36,340 nt of DNA from Muribaculaceae bacterium (GCA_017545095.1 JAFYCU010000252.1:1-36340); one strand, 5' to 3'. Shown: positions 1 to 7,691, numbered from the stretch's first letter. Numbers and translations: made by a program. The notes: a model not told the origin generated them from the sequence alone.

Positions 1-80
1 AGAACAACATGGAAGGACAGATGTCCCTGTTTGATCTTACTTCTGATGTGAGCGAGGAGATCTCGATGACACTTCCCGAT
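1..80 (+). other. Possible chimeric edge with a DnaE-like peptide
   Basis: From base 3 a different frame from the GH13 gene is open until the stop near 93. It reads NNMEGQMSLFDLTSDVSEE and continues with a proline-aspartate. The QMSLFD block followed by an acidic stretch resembles the segment of bacterial DNA polymerase III alpha (DnaE) before its C-terminal domains. The GH13 frame has a stop at 44-46 and family-like residues only from about 59 (DLDDTSRYRNYLIQNS). The junction therefore lies between about 45 and 80. The resemblance is from memory of the family and the stretch is short, so a misassembled contig edge is as likely as a real rearrangement. Confidence 0.35.
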
Positions 81-1003
81 ACAGGAACTACCTGATTCAG
101 AACAGCATCTGGTGGATTGAGAGCGTGGGTATCGACGGCATACGCATGGACACCTACCCCTATGCCTACGAGGCTCCGATGGCTCGCTGGATGCGCACCC
201 TCGACCGCGAATACCCTAACTTCAACGTGGTGGGCGAGACATGGTTTGAGCAGCCTGCCTACACGGCAACCTGGCAGAAGGACAGCCGCATTGCCCGCGA
301 GAATAGCTACCTGAAAACGGTGATGGACTTCTCGTTCTATGCCGCCGTGGACTCGGCCGCCATCGAGGTCACCGATAGCTGGTGGCGCGGCTTCAACCGC
401 GTGTACAATAGCCTGGTACTCGACTACCTGTATCCCAACCCCAGCAGCGTGATGGCGTTTATCGAGAACCACGACACCGACCGCTTTTTGGGCGAGGGCC
501 GCGATGCGCGCAAGCTCAAGCAAGCCTTGGCCCTGCTGCTCACGATGAACCGCATCCCGCAGCTGTACTACGGCACCGAAGTGCTGATGAACGGCACCAA
601 GCGCATCACCGACGGCTACGTGCGCAAGGACTTCGTGGGCGGTTTCCCCGGTGACAAGCGCAACGCGTTCACCGCACAGGGGCGCACACCCGAAGAGAAC
701 GACATGTTCACCTGGCTCAGCACCGTGCTCCACTGGCGCCAGGGCAACAGCTGCATCACCCAGGGCAAGCAGACGCAGTTCATCCCGCACAACGGCATCT
801 ACGTGCTCGCCCGCCAGCATGGCGGCCGCACGGTGATGACCATCGTGAACGGCACCGAGCAGTCGCGCTCATTGCCCGTGGCACGCTACGCCGAGGTGCT
901 TGCCGGCCACACCACCGCCCGCGATGTGCCCACCGCCCGCACCATCGACCTCACTGCCGACATCGCCATCGAGCCACGCGCCACCCTCATTTTGGAGTTC
1001 TAA
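47..1003 (+). CDS. GH13 alpha-amylase family glycosidase, C-terminal part (neopullulanase/cyclomaltodextrinase type)
   Basis: This is the 3' part of a glycoside hydrolase family 13 gene; the 5' part is outside the window or lost at the junction near base 60. Three catalytic blocks are visible: GIDGIRMDTYPY (nucleophile Asp), VVGETWFEQ (acid/base Glu) and FIENHDTDRF (third Asp with its conserved His). A short beta-domain follows, ending in ATLILEF. YLIQNSIWWIE just before the first block is typical of the maltodextrin-acting branch (neopullulanase, cyclomaltodextrinase, SusA-like), which opens alpha-glucans and cyclodextrins. Localisation cannot be judged without the N-terminus. No neighbouring sus-type genes are present, and the next 800 bases are gene-free. 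Family assignment is secure; substrate is inferred. Confidence 0.88.
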   Translation, partial: CERGDLDDTSRYRNYLIQNSIWWIESVGIDGIRMDTYPYAYEAPMARWMRTLDREYPNFNVVGETWFEQPAYTATWQKDSRIARENSYLKTVMDFSFYAAVDSAAIEVTDSWWRGFNRVYNSLVLDYLYPNPSSVMAFIENHDTDRFLGEGRDARKLKQALALLLTMNRIPQLYYGTEVLMNGTKRITDGYVRKDFVGGFPGDKRNAFTAQGRTPEENDMFTWLSTVLHWRQGNSCITQGKQTQFIPHNGIYVLARQHGGRTVMTIVNGTEQSRSLPVARYAEVLAGHTTARDVPTARTIDLTADIAIEPRATLILEF

Positions 1004-1200
1004 GTGACGGACAAGCGGTCTTGAAGTGAAGACAATTCAATGCCAACTGGCCTTGACCAGCTCTCGAGCTGGCAATTGAGACAAATGGTTTGTCGGGAAA
1101 AGGCGGATAATTATGTCAAATTAAAATAATAAACATCGGAGACGTTGCCCGTCACATGCGGGCAGGCAACCTCGCCGAGGTTGCTCCGTTTTTCGGGGTT

Positions 1201-1370
1201 CTTGCACCCCACATAGCCGCTGAGCGGCTATGTGGGGCTTTTCGATTGGTGTTCCTCTTACGAGGAACGGACGGCAGGTCATCGCCAGCTCCGCAGGAAT
1301 TGAACATCGCAGACGTTCCCTAATCAGAAAGCCCCATATCAAGGAGCGCAGCGACGTATATGGGTGCAAG
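1201..1370. repeat. 170-bp palindromic intergenic element
   Basis: The element begins CTTGCACCC (1201-1209) and ends with its reverse complement GGGTGCAAG (1362-1370). Reading inward from each end, both arms continue with a related hairpin, then GGGGCTTT, then GATT, then a GTTCC/GGAAC motif. The left arm holds a 15-bp perfect stem (1207-1221 with 1223-1237). The right arm holds a diverged stem (CCCATAT/ATATGGG type). Two inward-facing copies of one hairpin unit, or a small MITE-like element without a transposase, would both fit. No coding potential is seen. Confidence 0.6.
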
Positions 1371-1709
1371 GATGCGCTATCCATTCATTCAACGTCGAAG
1401 ACGTTGCCAAACACACACGGTTCGAGCCTTTGCAGTGCGGTTCTCATGGCCTAACGGCCATTTTCGTTGGTCCGACGACCGCACTCGCAGACGCTCGCGC
1501 GACATAGGTTACCTTTTGCTCCGGAGGCCGGGTGGCTGTTCGCTGTTCGGGGCGGCCCTGCGGGCTTGAACAACAATGGTATTTCAAAAATCGGATATCT
1601 TATGAAGAAAATGCTTTCCTTGATGGTTGGCGCAGTAGGGCGCAGCCGCAAATTTAAGCATGATTTCGCAAACGACCAAAGGCCACACCATGAATAGCAG
1701 GAACAACGT

Positions 1710-1744
1710 CATAGTAGAGCCGCATCTGGTGCGGCTCTACTATG
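1710..1744. repeat. Perfect 15-bp stem hairpin of the GCGGCTCTACT repeat family
   Basis: Bases 1710-1724 and 1730-1744 are perfect reverse complements with a 5-nt loop (TCTGG). The GTGCGGCTCTACT half recurs at 1799, 9744 and 24206 beside other gene ends, so this is a dispersed structured repeat. No T-tract follows, so it is not a classical intrinsic terminator. Confidence 0.7.
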
Positions 1745-1852
1745 CTTGCGCATTTCTTGCGTTAGCCAGCTTGGCTCTCGGTTCGGCCTTCAGCCGCTGC
1801 GGCTCTACTGTGCTTGCGCATTTCTTACGTTAGCCAGCTAGGTTCTCGGTTC
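1731..1852. repeat. Direct repeat, two 54-bp copies 68 bp apart
   Basis: Copies at 1731-1784 and 1799-1852 both run from GCGGCTCTACT through TGCTTGCGCATTTCTT and GTTAGCCAGCT to TCTCGGTTC, with only a few substitutions. The second copy overlaps the stop codon and last codons of ispF. It is built from the same words that recur in other intergenic regions of the window. Confidence 0.7.
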
Positions 1853-2348
1853 TTGGGTCTTGGTTCTCGTTTGGTTCTTGATTCTCGATGAGCGCGACGG
1901 CGTGGGCGGCGATTCCTTCTTCGCGGCCGGTGAAGCCGAGGTGCTCGGTGGTGGTGGCTTTGATGGAGACCTGGTCACAGTCGCAGTTCATGCACTTGGC
2001 GAGCTGCTGCTGCATGGCGGGGATGTGCGGGTTAATTTTGGGTTGCTCGGCGCAGATGGTGATGTCGCAGTTGCTAAGGCGGTAGCCTTTCTCGCTCACG
2101 AGCCGCATGACCTCGCGCAGGAGCTTGCGGCTGTCGATGCCACGGTAGCGCGGGTCGGTGTCGGGGAAGTGGTAGCCGATGTCGCGCAGGCAGGCAGCCC
2201 CCAGCAGGGCATCGCACAGCGCATGGATGGCCACATCGGCATCGCTGTGTCCGAGCAAACCCAACTCGTGTTCGATTTTCACACCGCCCAACCACAGGTC
2301 GCGGCCCACCACCAGCCGGTGCACATCGTATCCATATCCGATTCGCAT
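1830..2348 (-). CDS. ispF: 2-C-methyl-D-erythritol 2,4-cyclodiphosphate synthase
   Basis: IspF makes 2-C-methyl-D-erythritol 2,4-cyclodiphosphate from its CDP-derivative in the MEP isoprenoid pathway, as a cytoplasmic trimer. The metal-binding residues are visible: GYDVHR at the N-terminus (Asp8, His10) and GHSDADVAIH (His34, His42). DIGYHFPDTDP and the C-terminal EHLGFTGREEGIAAHAVALI are also family hallmarks. The start is the ATG before RIGYGYDVHR; twelve codons further upstream remain open but do not match the family. The ordinary protein would end near ALIE, but about 17 further codons are encoded by a TCTCGGT/TCTTGGG-type repeat array before the stop, giving the Asn/Glu/Pro-rich tail. 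It lies 105 bases downstream of porV, with that gene's terminator between. Confidence 0.96.
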   Translation of the reverse strand: MRIGYGYDVHRLVVGRDLWLGGVKIEHELGLLGHSDADVAIHALCDALLGAACLRDIGYHFPDTDPRYRGIDSRKLLREVMRLVSEKGYRLSNCDITICAEQPKINPHIPAMQQQLAKCMNCDCDQVSIKATTTEHLGFTGREEGIAAHAVALIENQEPNENQDPRTENLAG

Positions 2349-2362
2349 GCCAATTCTTGGTA

Positions 2363-2416
2363 AATAAAAAAACAATGAGGACAATTAACACAATCACACA
2401 TTGGCCTCATTGTTTT
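2363..2416 (-). terminator. Rho-independent terminator of porV
   Basis: On the minus strand a 12-bp stem AAAACAATGAGG/CCTCATTGTTTT (2369-2380 with 2405-2416) is followed by a run of T residues, seen as an A-run at 2363-2369 on plus. It lies 37 bases past the porV stop and before ispF. Confidence 0.8.
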
Positions 2417-2452
2417 GAATTTGTCATTGTTGTCCTTGTTGTTTTTTTCCCT

Positions 2453-3640
2453 TTAGTTTCGGTTGAACAGGTTCTTGATGCCGTCCATGTCGAACGAGAG
2501 TGTGAAGCGCAACGTCTGGTCGAGCGGGCTGTTCTGCTTGGTGGCGATCATGTAGCTGGCGTCGAGGCGGAGCACGTTGAGTGAGAAGCCGGCGCCGAGG
2601 CCGAAATACTGGCGGTCACCGCTGTAGGCACTCTCGTAGTAGTAGCCGCCGCGCAGGAAGAACTGCTGGTTGTAGGCATACTCGGCACCTATCGAGCAGT
2701 TGATGCGCTTGGCAAAGTCGCTGCCAAAGGAGCTGAAGATACCCGAAATCGACGACTTGTTTTTCCACTCCTCATAGGCATCGTCGTAGGCCAACTGGTC
2801 GAAGGAGCCATCACTACCCACATAGTCCTGCTGGCGCGGCTTGGCTGGCACGAGGAGCTTGTTGGCATCAAGGCCGATGGTGAGGTTGTGGTAGTCGGCC
2901 AGCGGGAAGGTGAACGCGGTACCGATTTTGAGGTTGGCGGGCAAGTAGGCCTGACGCTCACCACCCTCGTAGCTCACCTTGGAGCCGATATTCGAGATGT
3001 TGAAACCCAGCGACCACTGGCACTCGTTGCGCCCGATGACGGGATAGGTGGTGTAGTAACCGCTGATGTCGGCCGAGAAAGCCGATGCGCCAGTCTTGGC
3101 ATCGGCAGCACCGCTGGTGCTGTAGCCCAGGTCGCTGCGGATGAATCGCAGCACCACACCCATCGAGAATTTCTCCGACAGCTTGCGCGAATAACCCGCA
3201 TCGATGGCAAACTCGTAGGGATGGATGGAGTTGGTGGTCTGTTGGCCCTGCGTCTCGTTGATTTCACCATAGGAGAAATAGCGCAGCGAGGCACTGATGG
3301 CCTGGTTGTCGCCACTGCCGAGCTTCATATATGCCGTGAGGTTGGCCAGATAGATGTCGTTGACAATCTTGCGCAACCACGGAGTGTAGCTCAGCGCCAC
3401 GCCGGCACTGCTGTAGGCGAAGGCATATTTCGACGGGTTCCAGAACTGTGCCGTGACATCGGGGTCGGTGGCGGCGCCCAGGTCGCCCATACCGGCACCA
3501 CGCGCATCGGGGGCAATGCCGAGCATGGTCACACCGGTCTCGATGGGGTTGAATTCCTGTTTCAGGTCATCTTCGGCCCAAGCGTTGGCCGCTGCGAGCA
3601 GCGATGCAACAACAATCGCTGACTTGATTTGAATCTTCAT
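2453..3640 (-). CDS. porV: Type IX secretion outer-membrane protein PorV (LptO)
   Basis: PorV is a beta-barrel of the FadL-like class that acts as shuttle in the type IX secretion system, receiving cargo C-terminal domains at the translocon and handing them to the PorU attachment complex. The 395-residue protein starts MKIQIKSAIVVASLLAAANAWA, a clean signal peptide. FNPIETGVTMLGIAPDARGAGMGDLGAAT follows (family hallmark, split here as FNPIETGVTMLGIAPDAR and GAGMGDLGAAT), as does the QFWNPSKYAF block. Alternating beta-strands run to a barrel-type end (TLRFTLSFDM). The upstream open frame is rejected because it runs through a 47-bp dispersed repeat. It is monocistronic, with its own terminator. 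No other T9SS gene is in the window and none of the secreted proteins here shows an obvious T9SS sorting domain. Confidence 0.92.
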   Translation of the reverse strand: MKIQIKSAIVVASLLAAANAWAEDDLKQEFNPIETGVTMLGIAPDARGAGMGDLGAATDPDVTAQFWNPSKYAFAYSSAGVALSYTPWLRKIVNDIYLANLTAYMKLGSGDNQAISASLRYFSYGEINETQGQQTTNSIHPYEFAIDAGYSRKLSEKFSMGVVLRFIRSDLGYSTSGAADAKTGASAFSADISGYYTTYPVIGRNECQWSLGFNISNIGSKVSYEGGERQAYLPANLKIGTAFTFPLADYHNLTIGLDANKLLVPAKPRQQDYVGSDGSFDQLAYDDAYEEWKNKSSISGIFSSFGSDFAKRINCSIGAEYAYNQQFFLRGGYYYESAYSGDRQYFGLGAGFSLNVLRLDASYMIATKQNSPLDQTLRFTLSFDMDGIKNLFNRN

Positions 3641-3702
3641 ATATTTCTGAGTTCTATTGTTTTCCTCTTTTGTAATGCGTAAAAAATAAGATAGGAAAAA
3701 TA

Positions 3703-3749
3703 GACATAAGTACAAAAGCCTTTGAATGCGGTTGACATAAGAACATAAG
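3703..3749. repeat. 47-bp dispersed repeat, copy 1
   Basis: Starts with GACATAAG, has GAATGCGGTTGACATAAG in the middle and ends AACATAAG. A second copy of equal length is at 9535-9581 with a few substitutions. It lies 63 bases upstream of the porV start, in its likely leader or promoter region. No clear TAnnTTTG box was found for porV. Confidence 0.75.
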
Positions 3750-3882
3750 ATTCTTATTACCAATCATTTTGTGCTTTTTCCCATTCATAAATGCTACTAT
3801 GAAATGAAGTAGCCTATCATCCTAAGTTAATTTTTTTGGTTCACTATAATAACTCAGAAGGTGGCAAAATATTGTGTGGTAG

Positions 3883-4893
3883 TCAATAAAAATAGGTGTC
3901 TAAGAATTGCCTCACCACGCGCTCGTAGTCGTGCTCGTGGTCGGTGAAAGCGCGAGCATGCTCCGAGCCTGGAGCTATCCACAGCGCCTTGGGCTGCGGC
4001 TTGGCGGCATAGAGCCGATGCACCATGGCCGTGGGCACAAAGGTGTCGTTGCCACCATGAATAAAGAGCATGGGCAAGTGACATTTCGCCACCTGGGTGA
4101 TGGGTGATGCCTGGCCGAAACTCCATCCGTAGCGCACGCGGCACAGCGCACTGGTGGTGTAGAGAAGGGGCATCTCGTGCAAGCCGAACTGCTCCTGCAT
4201 CTGGCCGGCAAACTCGTCCCACGCACTGGTGTAGCCGCAGTCCTCGATCACCGCTTTCACTGCCGTCGGCAGCGAGTCGCCAGCGGCATCCATCACCGTG
4301 GCCGCACCCATCGACACGCCATGCAGCACCACACGCGACGGAACGGAGTCGTTGCGCCACATATCGGCGGCCACCCCGGCCCATTGCGCCACCTGGCGGC
4401 GTTCTTGCCACCCCATGCCTATGTGGTCGCCATCGCTCTGTCCATGAGCCGAGAGGTCGGGCAAGAGGATGTTGAGCCCCAAGTGCTCGTGGTAGAGCCA
4501 CCCGATGTGCAGCATCGAGATAGAGCAGTCTTTGTAGCCATGCACCAGAACGGCCGAGCATGTGGTAGGTGTGTCGGCGGGCAGATAAATGGCATGCAAC
4601 TGTTTGCCCTCGAAGATGATGGTGGTATCGCGCAGGTTGCCCTTCTCCTGCTGCAACCAGGGCTGCATTTGCGGTGTGCGGTCGATTAGTCGCGCATATG
4701 CCTCGCTGGCCGAGCGTTGCAGCGGGGCAAGGGCATAGTGCAACATATAGCAGCTGGCGGCAATCACCAGCAGCATGACCAGGACCACGAGTGCCCCACC
4801 CCATCGCCAATAACGCGACAGCCCTCGACGCCCCTTCGCGCTGCTGGCGGAGTGAGCCGAGGACTGTAGCCTTTGTTCGTTGGAAACCCTCAT
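3883..4893 (-). CDS. Membrane-anchored alpha/beta hydrolase
   Basis: 336 residues of the alpha/beta-hydrolase fold. A basic N-terminus is followed by one membrane segment (about residues 33-52), so the hydrolase domain is probably periplasmic and tethered to the inner membrane. The catalytic triad can be placed: nucleophile Ser194 in GVSMGAA, Asp283 in IHGGNDTFVP, His312 in PGSEHARAF. The oxyanion-side motif VLVHGYKDC (about 116-124) is present. Substrate is unknown; peptidase, esterase and acyltransferase activities all occur in this fold. Its start codon is 4 bases past the stop of the upstream BI-1 gene, so the two are almost certainly cotranscribed. Confidence 0.85.
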   Translation of the reverse strand: MRVSNEQRLQSSAHSASSAKGRRGLSRYWRWGGALVVLVMLLVIAASCYMLHYALAPLQRSASEAYARLIDRTPQMQPWLQQEKGNLRDTTIIFEGKQLHAIYLPADTPTTCSAVLVHGYKDCSISMLHIGWLYHEHLGLNILLPDLSAHGQSDGDHIGMGWQERRQVAQWAGVAADMWRNDSVPSRVVLHGVSMGAATVMDAAGDSLPTAVKAVIEDCGYTSAWDEFAGQMQEQFGLHEMPLLYTTSALCRVRYGWSFGQASPITQVAKCHLPMLFIHGGNDTFVPTAMVHRLYAAKPQPKALWIAPGSEHARAFTDHEHDYERVVRQFLDTYFY

Positions 4894-4897
4894 CGCA

Positions 4898-5629
4898 TCA
4901 GTCGCGGCTGCCGAAGAAACGCAGCAGATAGAGGAACAGGTTGATGAAGTCGAGGTATAGGCTCAATGCGCCCAGCGTGGCCACCTTACCCACCTGCGAG
5001 GGGTCGGTCATAGCTGTCATCTCCTTGATCTTCTGCGTGTCCCAAGCGGTGAGGCCGATAAAGATGGCCACACCAGCCAGACTGATGATCCACTCAAAGG
5101 TGGAACTGTGCATAAACAGATTGATAATCGAGCACACAATCAGCCCAATGAGCGCCATGAACAGGAACGAGCCGAACTTGGTCAGGTCTTGCTTGGTGAA
5201 ATAGCCAAAAGCCGTCATCGCGCCGAAGGTGACCGAAGTGATGAGGAAGGTCTGCATGACCGACGAATAGGTATAGACCATAAAGATGGGCGTGAGGGTG
5301 ACACCATTGAGCACGCTGTAGAGGTAGAACAGTGCCGTGGCAGTGCCCGTGCTGAGCTTGTTGATGGCACCGCTGATACCAAACACCAGTGCCAGCTCGG
5401 CAATCATCAGCACCCAAAAGATAATGCGGTTGCCCAAAAGGGTCATCATCAGCGACTCGCTGCTGAGCATCATAAATGAGGTGATGGCCGTGGCCAACAG
5501 GCCTAGGAACATCTTGCCATACACGCGGCGCATCACACTGGCAGTGTAGTTGGCCAGCGACATCTCGTTTTCGACCTGAGCGGCAGTCGAGTAGCCGCTA
5601 CCGTAGGGATACAAATCGTTGTTGTTCAT
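4898..5629 (-). CDS. BI-1/YccA family membrane protein
   Basis: 243 residues with seven predicted membrane helices, spaced as in the Bax inhibitor-1 (TMBIM, YccA/YbhL) family of putative ion or calcium-leak channels. FGAMTAFGYFTKQDLTKFGS and the C-terminal LTAWDTQKIKEM, followed by LGALSLYLDFINLFLYLLRFFG, are typical of the bacterial members. The function in Bacteroidales is not established. The start ATG (5627-5629) is directly preceded by a ten-unit heptanucleotide array (5637-5706) that forms the immediate untranslated leader. It is the first gene of a two-gene unit with the alpha/beta hydrolase. Confidence 0.93.
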   Translation of the reverse strand: MNNNDLYPYGSGYSTAAQVENEMSLANYTASVMRRVYGKMFLGLLATAITSFMMLSSESLMMTLLGNRIIFWVLMIAELALVFGISGAINKLSTGTATALFYLYSVLNGVTLTPIFMVYTYSSVMQTFLITSVTFGAMTAFGYFTKQDLTKFGSFLFMALIGLIVCSIINLFMHSSTFEWIISLAGVAIFIGLTAWDTQKIKEMTAMTDPSQVGKVATLGALSLYLDFINLFLYLLRFFGSRD

Positions 5630-5636
5630 GATTTAT

Positions 5637-5706
5637 CAGTTATCAGTTATCAGTTTTCAGTTATCAGTTTTCAGTTATCAGTTTTCAGTTATCAGTTTTC
5701 AGTTTT
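5637..5706. repeat. Heptanucleotide tandem array CAGTTAT/CAGTTTT
   Basis: Ten consecutive 7-nt units, each CAGTTAT or CAGTTTT, end 7 bases from the start codon of the BI-1 gene (minus strand). The array forms the leader or ribosome-binding region of that mRNA. Related words occur at 18121-18146, 18299-18323 and 24006-24021. Confidence 0.9.
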
Positions 5707-5747
5707 TTGTAAACAAGCTACATAGCCATAAAGCAGCGCAATGCGGC

Positions 5748-5800
5748 TCTTGGTTCTCGGCTCTCGGTTCTTGGGTCTTGGCTCTCGGTTCTTGGCTCTT
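5748..5800. repeat. Heptanucleotide tandem array TCTYGGN
   Basis: Seven 7-nt units of consensus TCTYGGN, plus a partial eighth, lie between the BI-1 gene and argS. The same word builds arrays at 1841-1886, 14301-14335 and 24075-24149. Confidence 0.88.
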
Positions 5801-5832
5801 ATAAAGGTATTGCAAAAACCATGCCATTGGGG

Positions 5833-7617
5833 CTACATGCGCTGGGGAACTTCCATGCCGAGGAGGCTCAGGGCGCGTGCGATGATGTCGCCTGTGGTGC
5901 GCGAGAGCTTGAGTCGGAACACGCGCAATGCGGTGTTTTCTTCGCGCAAGATGCTGTAGTCGTGATAGAACTGGTTGAATTCCTTGGCCAGTTCATAGGC
6001 ATAGTTGGCCACCAGAGCGGGGCTGTAGTTCTTGCCGGCATCGGCCACCACGGTGGAGAAGTCGGCCAGTCGCTGGATGAGCGCAATTTCCTTGTCGTTG
6101 GGAACCACGGCACTGATATCGGTGGCATCGATGTCGTCGGTGGCCTTGCGCAGCACCGACTGGATGCGGGCATAGGTGTATTGAATAAACGGCCCGGTGT
6201 TGCCGTTGAAGTCAATCGACTCCTTGGGGTTGAAAGTCATGTTCTTGTGCGGGTCCACCTTGAGGATGAAGTATTTGAGTGCCCCCAAGCCGATGATTCG
6301 GAGCACGTTCTCCTTCTCCTCGGGCGAAAGGCCTTCGAGTCGTCCCGGTTCCTGGCTCATCTCGCGTGCGGTGCCAATCATCTCGTCCATCAGGTCATCG
6401 GCATCCACCACGGTGCCCTCGCGCGATTTCATCTTGCCTTCGGGCAACTCCACCATACCATAGGAGAAGTGGATCAGGTCCTTACCCCACTTGAAGCCCA
6501 GCTTGTCGAGCAAAAGCGAAAGCACCTGGAAATGGTAGTTCTGCTCATTGCCCACCACATAAATCATCTGGTCGATGGGATAATCCTGGTAGCGCAGTTT
6601 GGCAGTGCCGATATCCTGCGTCATATACACCGAAGTGCCATCGGAGCGCAGGAGGAGTTTATGGTCGAGTCCGTCGGGCGTGAGGTCGGCCCACACACTG
6701 CCGTCATCCTTGCGATAGAAGATGCCTTTCTCCAGCCCTTCGAGCACTTTTTCCTTGCCCTCTAGGTAGGTCTCGCTCTCGTAGTAGATTTTGTCGAACG
6801 CCACACCGAGTCGGCGGTAGGTCTCATCGAATCCGGCATACACCCACTCGTTCATGCGCCGCCAGAGACTCCTCACCTGCTCGTCGCCGTCTTCCCACTT
6901 GCGTAGCATCTCGCGTGCCTCGCGCATGAGCGTGGACTGCTCCTTGGCTTCGTCCTCGCTCAAGCCCTGGGTCTGCAGTTCCATGAGTTCGGCTTTGTAG
7001 TGCTTGTCAAATTCCACATAGTAGTCGCCAATGAGGTGGTCGCCCTTCTTGCCCGTGCTTTCGGGTGTGGCACCGTTGCCCCACTTGAGCCACGCGAGCA
7101 TCGACTTGCAGATGTGAATGCCACGGTCGTTGACGATGTTGGTTTTCACCACACGATTGCCGTTGGCCTCCATGATGCGCGCAAGGCTGAACCCGAGCAA
7201 GTTGTTACGCACATGCCCCAAGTGAAGGGGCTTGTTGGTGTTGGGCGATGAGTATTCAATCATCACCAGCGGGCTGCTGTCGGTCGCCATGGTGAAGCCA
7301 TAGTTGGGTGTAGCGGCCACATGGTTGAGCACACCGGTCCAGAAAGTGGGCTGGATGGTGATGTTGAGGAAACCCTTGATGACGTTGAATTTCTCAACGG
7401 CATCACAGTTTTCGACGAGCCATTGCCCAATTTCCTGCGCCGTGGCCTCGGGAGCCTTGCGCGATGCTTTGAGGAAGGGGAAAACCACGATGGTCTCGTT
7501 GCCCTCGAATTCTTTCTTGGTAGTTTGCGGAACGATTTTGTCGGCGGGGAAGTCAACGCCGTAGAGTGCCTTAACCGCTGCTGCGGTGGCTTGTGCAAGA
7601 ATGTTATCTATCGACAT
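5833..7617 (-). CDS. argS: Arginyl-tRNA synthetase
   Basis: Class I aminoacyl-tRNA synthetase charging tRNA-Arg; 594 residues, normal for the family. The N-terminal additional domain leads into the HIGH-type motif HLGH at residues 132-135, within SSPNTNKPLHLGHVRNN. The KMSKS-like loop is GKMKSREGTVV, and DALRY-type helices end the protein at SLLGMEVPQRM. The start is the ATG before SIDNILAQAT. A longer open frame reading MHCALCIVHYY upstream is translated heptamer repeat and promoter sequence and is rejected. A Bacteroidetes promoter lies 31 bases upstream of this start. The gene appears monocistronic. Confidence 0.97.
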   Translation of the reverse strand: MSIDNILAQATAAAVKALYGVDFPADKIVPQTTKKEFEGNETIVVFPFLKASRKAPEATAQEIGQWLVENCDAVEKFNVIKGFLNITIQPTFWTGVLNHVAATPNYGFTMATDSSPLVMIEYSSPNTNKPLHLGHVRNNLLGFSLARIMEANGNRVVKTNIVNDRGIHICKSMLAWLKWGNGATPESTGKKGDHLIGDYYVEFDKHYKAELMELQTQGLSEDEAKEQSTLMREAREMLRKWEDGDEQVRSLWRRMNEWVYAGFDETYRRLGVAFDKIYYESETYLEGKEKVLEGLEKGIFYRKDDGSVWADLTPDGLDHKLLLRSDGTSVYMTQDIGTAKLRYQDYPIDQMIYVVGNEQNYHFQVLSLLLDKLGFKWGKDLIHFSYGMVELPEGKMKSREGTVVDADDLMDEMIGTAREMSQEPGRLEGLSPEEKENVLRIIGLGALKYFILKVDPHKNMTFNPKESIDFNGNTGPFIQYTYARIQSVLRKATDDIDATDISAVVPNDKEIALIQRLADFSTVVADAGKNYSPALVANYAYELAKEFNQFYHDYSILREENTALRVFRLKLSRTTGDIIARALSLLGMEVPQRM

Positions 7618-7647
7618 ATGTTGAAATGAGTTTTTCGTTTGAACCTG

Positions 7648-7678
7648 CAAAGGTAGATAATAATGCACAATGCACAAT
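7648..7678 (-). promoter_or_regulatory. argS promoter
   Basis: On the minus strand TACCTTTG (7648-7655) matches the Bacteroidetes -7 consensus TAnnTTTG. A -33-like ATTG (7675-7678) sits 19 bases upstream and is supplied by the TGCACAA heptamer array. The leader to the argS ATG is about 25 bases. Confidence 0.75.
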
Positions 7679-7691
7679 GCACAATGCACAT
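7661..7691. repeat. Heptanucleotide tandem array TGCACAA
   Basis: Four units of TGCACAA upstream of argS, overlapping the -33 region of its promoter. The same family recurs inside the coding start of the lipoprotein gene at 23934-23967. Just beyond, 7707-7745 holds a GCTACAA/GCCACGAA array, also seen at 9591-9612. Confidence 0.85.

Larger units (their letters stand above)
1004..1829. other. Gene-free, hairpin-dense intergenic region
   Basis: No convincing gene is seen in these 826 bases. The stretch is packed with short perfect or near-perfect hairpins: 1057-1072, 1080-1094, 1166-1184 (9-bp stem, 1-nt centre), 1207-1237, 1251-1268, 1391-1405 (AACGTC-GAA-GACGTT) and 1446-1461. The last sits inside an outer stem, 1435-1441 with 1478-1484. 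The motif AACATCGnAGACGTT or a close variant occurs three times (1132, 1303, 1391). A 31-codon frame at 1602-1697 starts MKKMLSLMVGAVG and could be a leftover signal-peptide fragment, but nothing supports it as a gene. Specific repeats are listed separately. Confidence 0.7.

Noticed and set aside
1121..1697. Several small frames in the hairpin-rich region
   Set aside because: They are formed by palindromes read in either direction; none has a coherent protein signature.
5637..5800. Tandem repeats as a CRISPR array
   Set aside because: Units are 7 nt with no spacers and no cas genes nearby.
7618..7689. N-terminal extension of ArgS starting MHCALCIVHYY
   Set aside because: It is translated heptamer and promoter sequence; the true start follows the -7 box.
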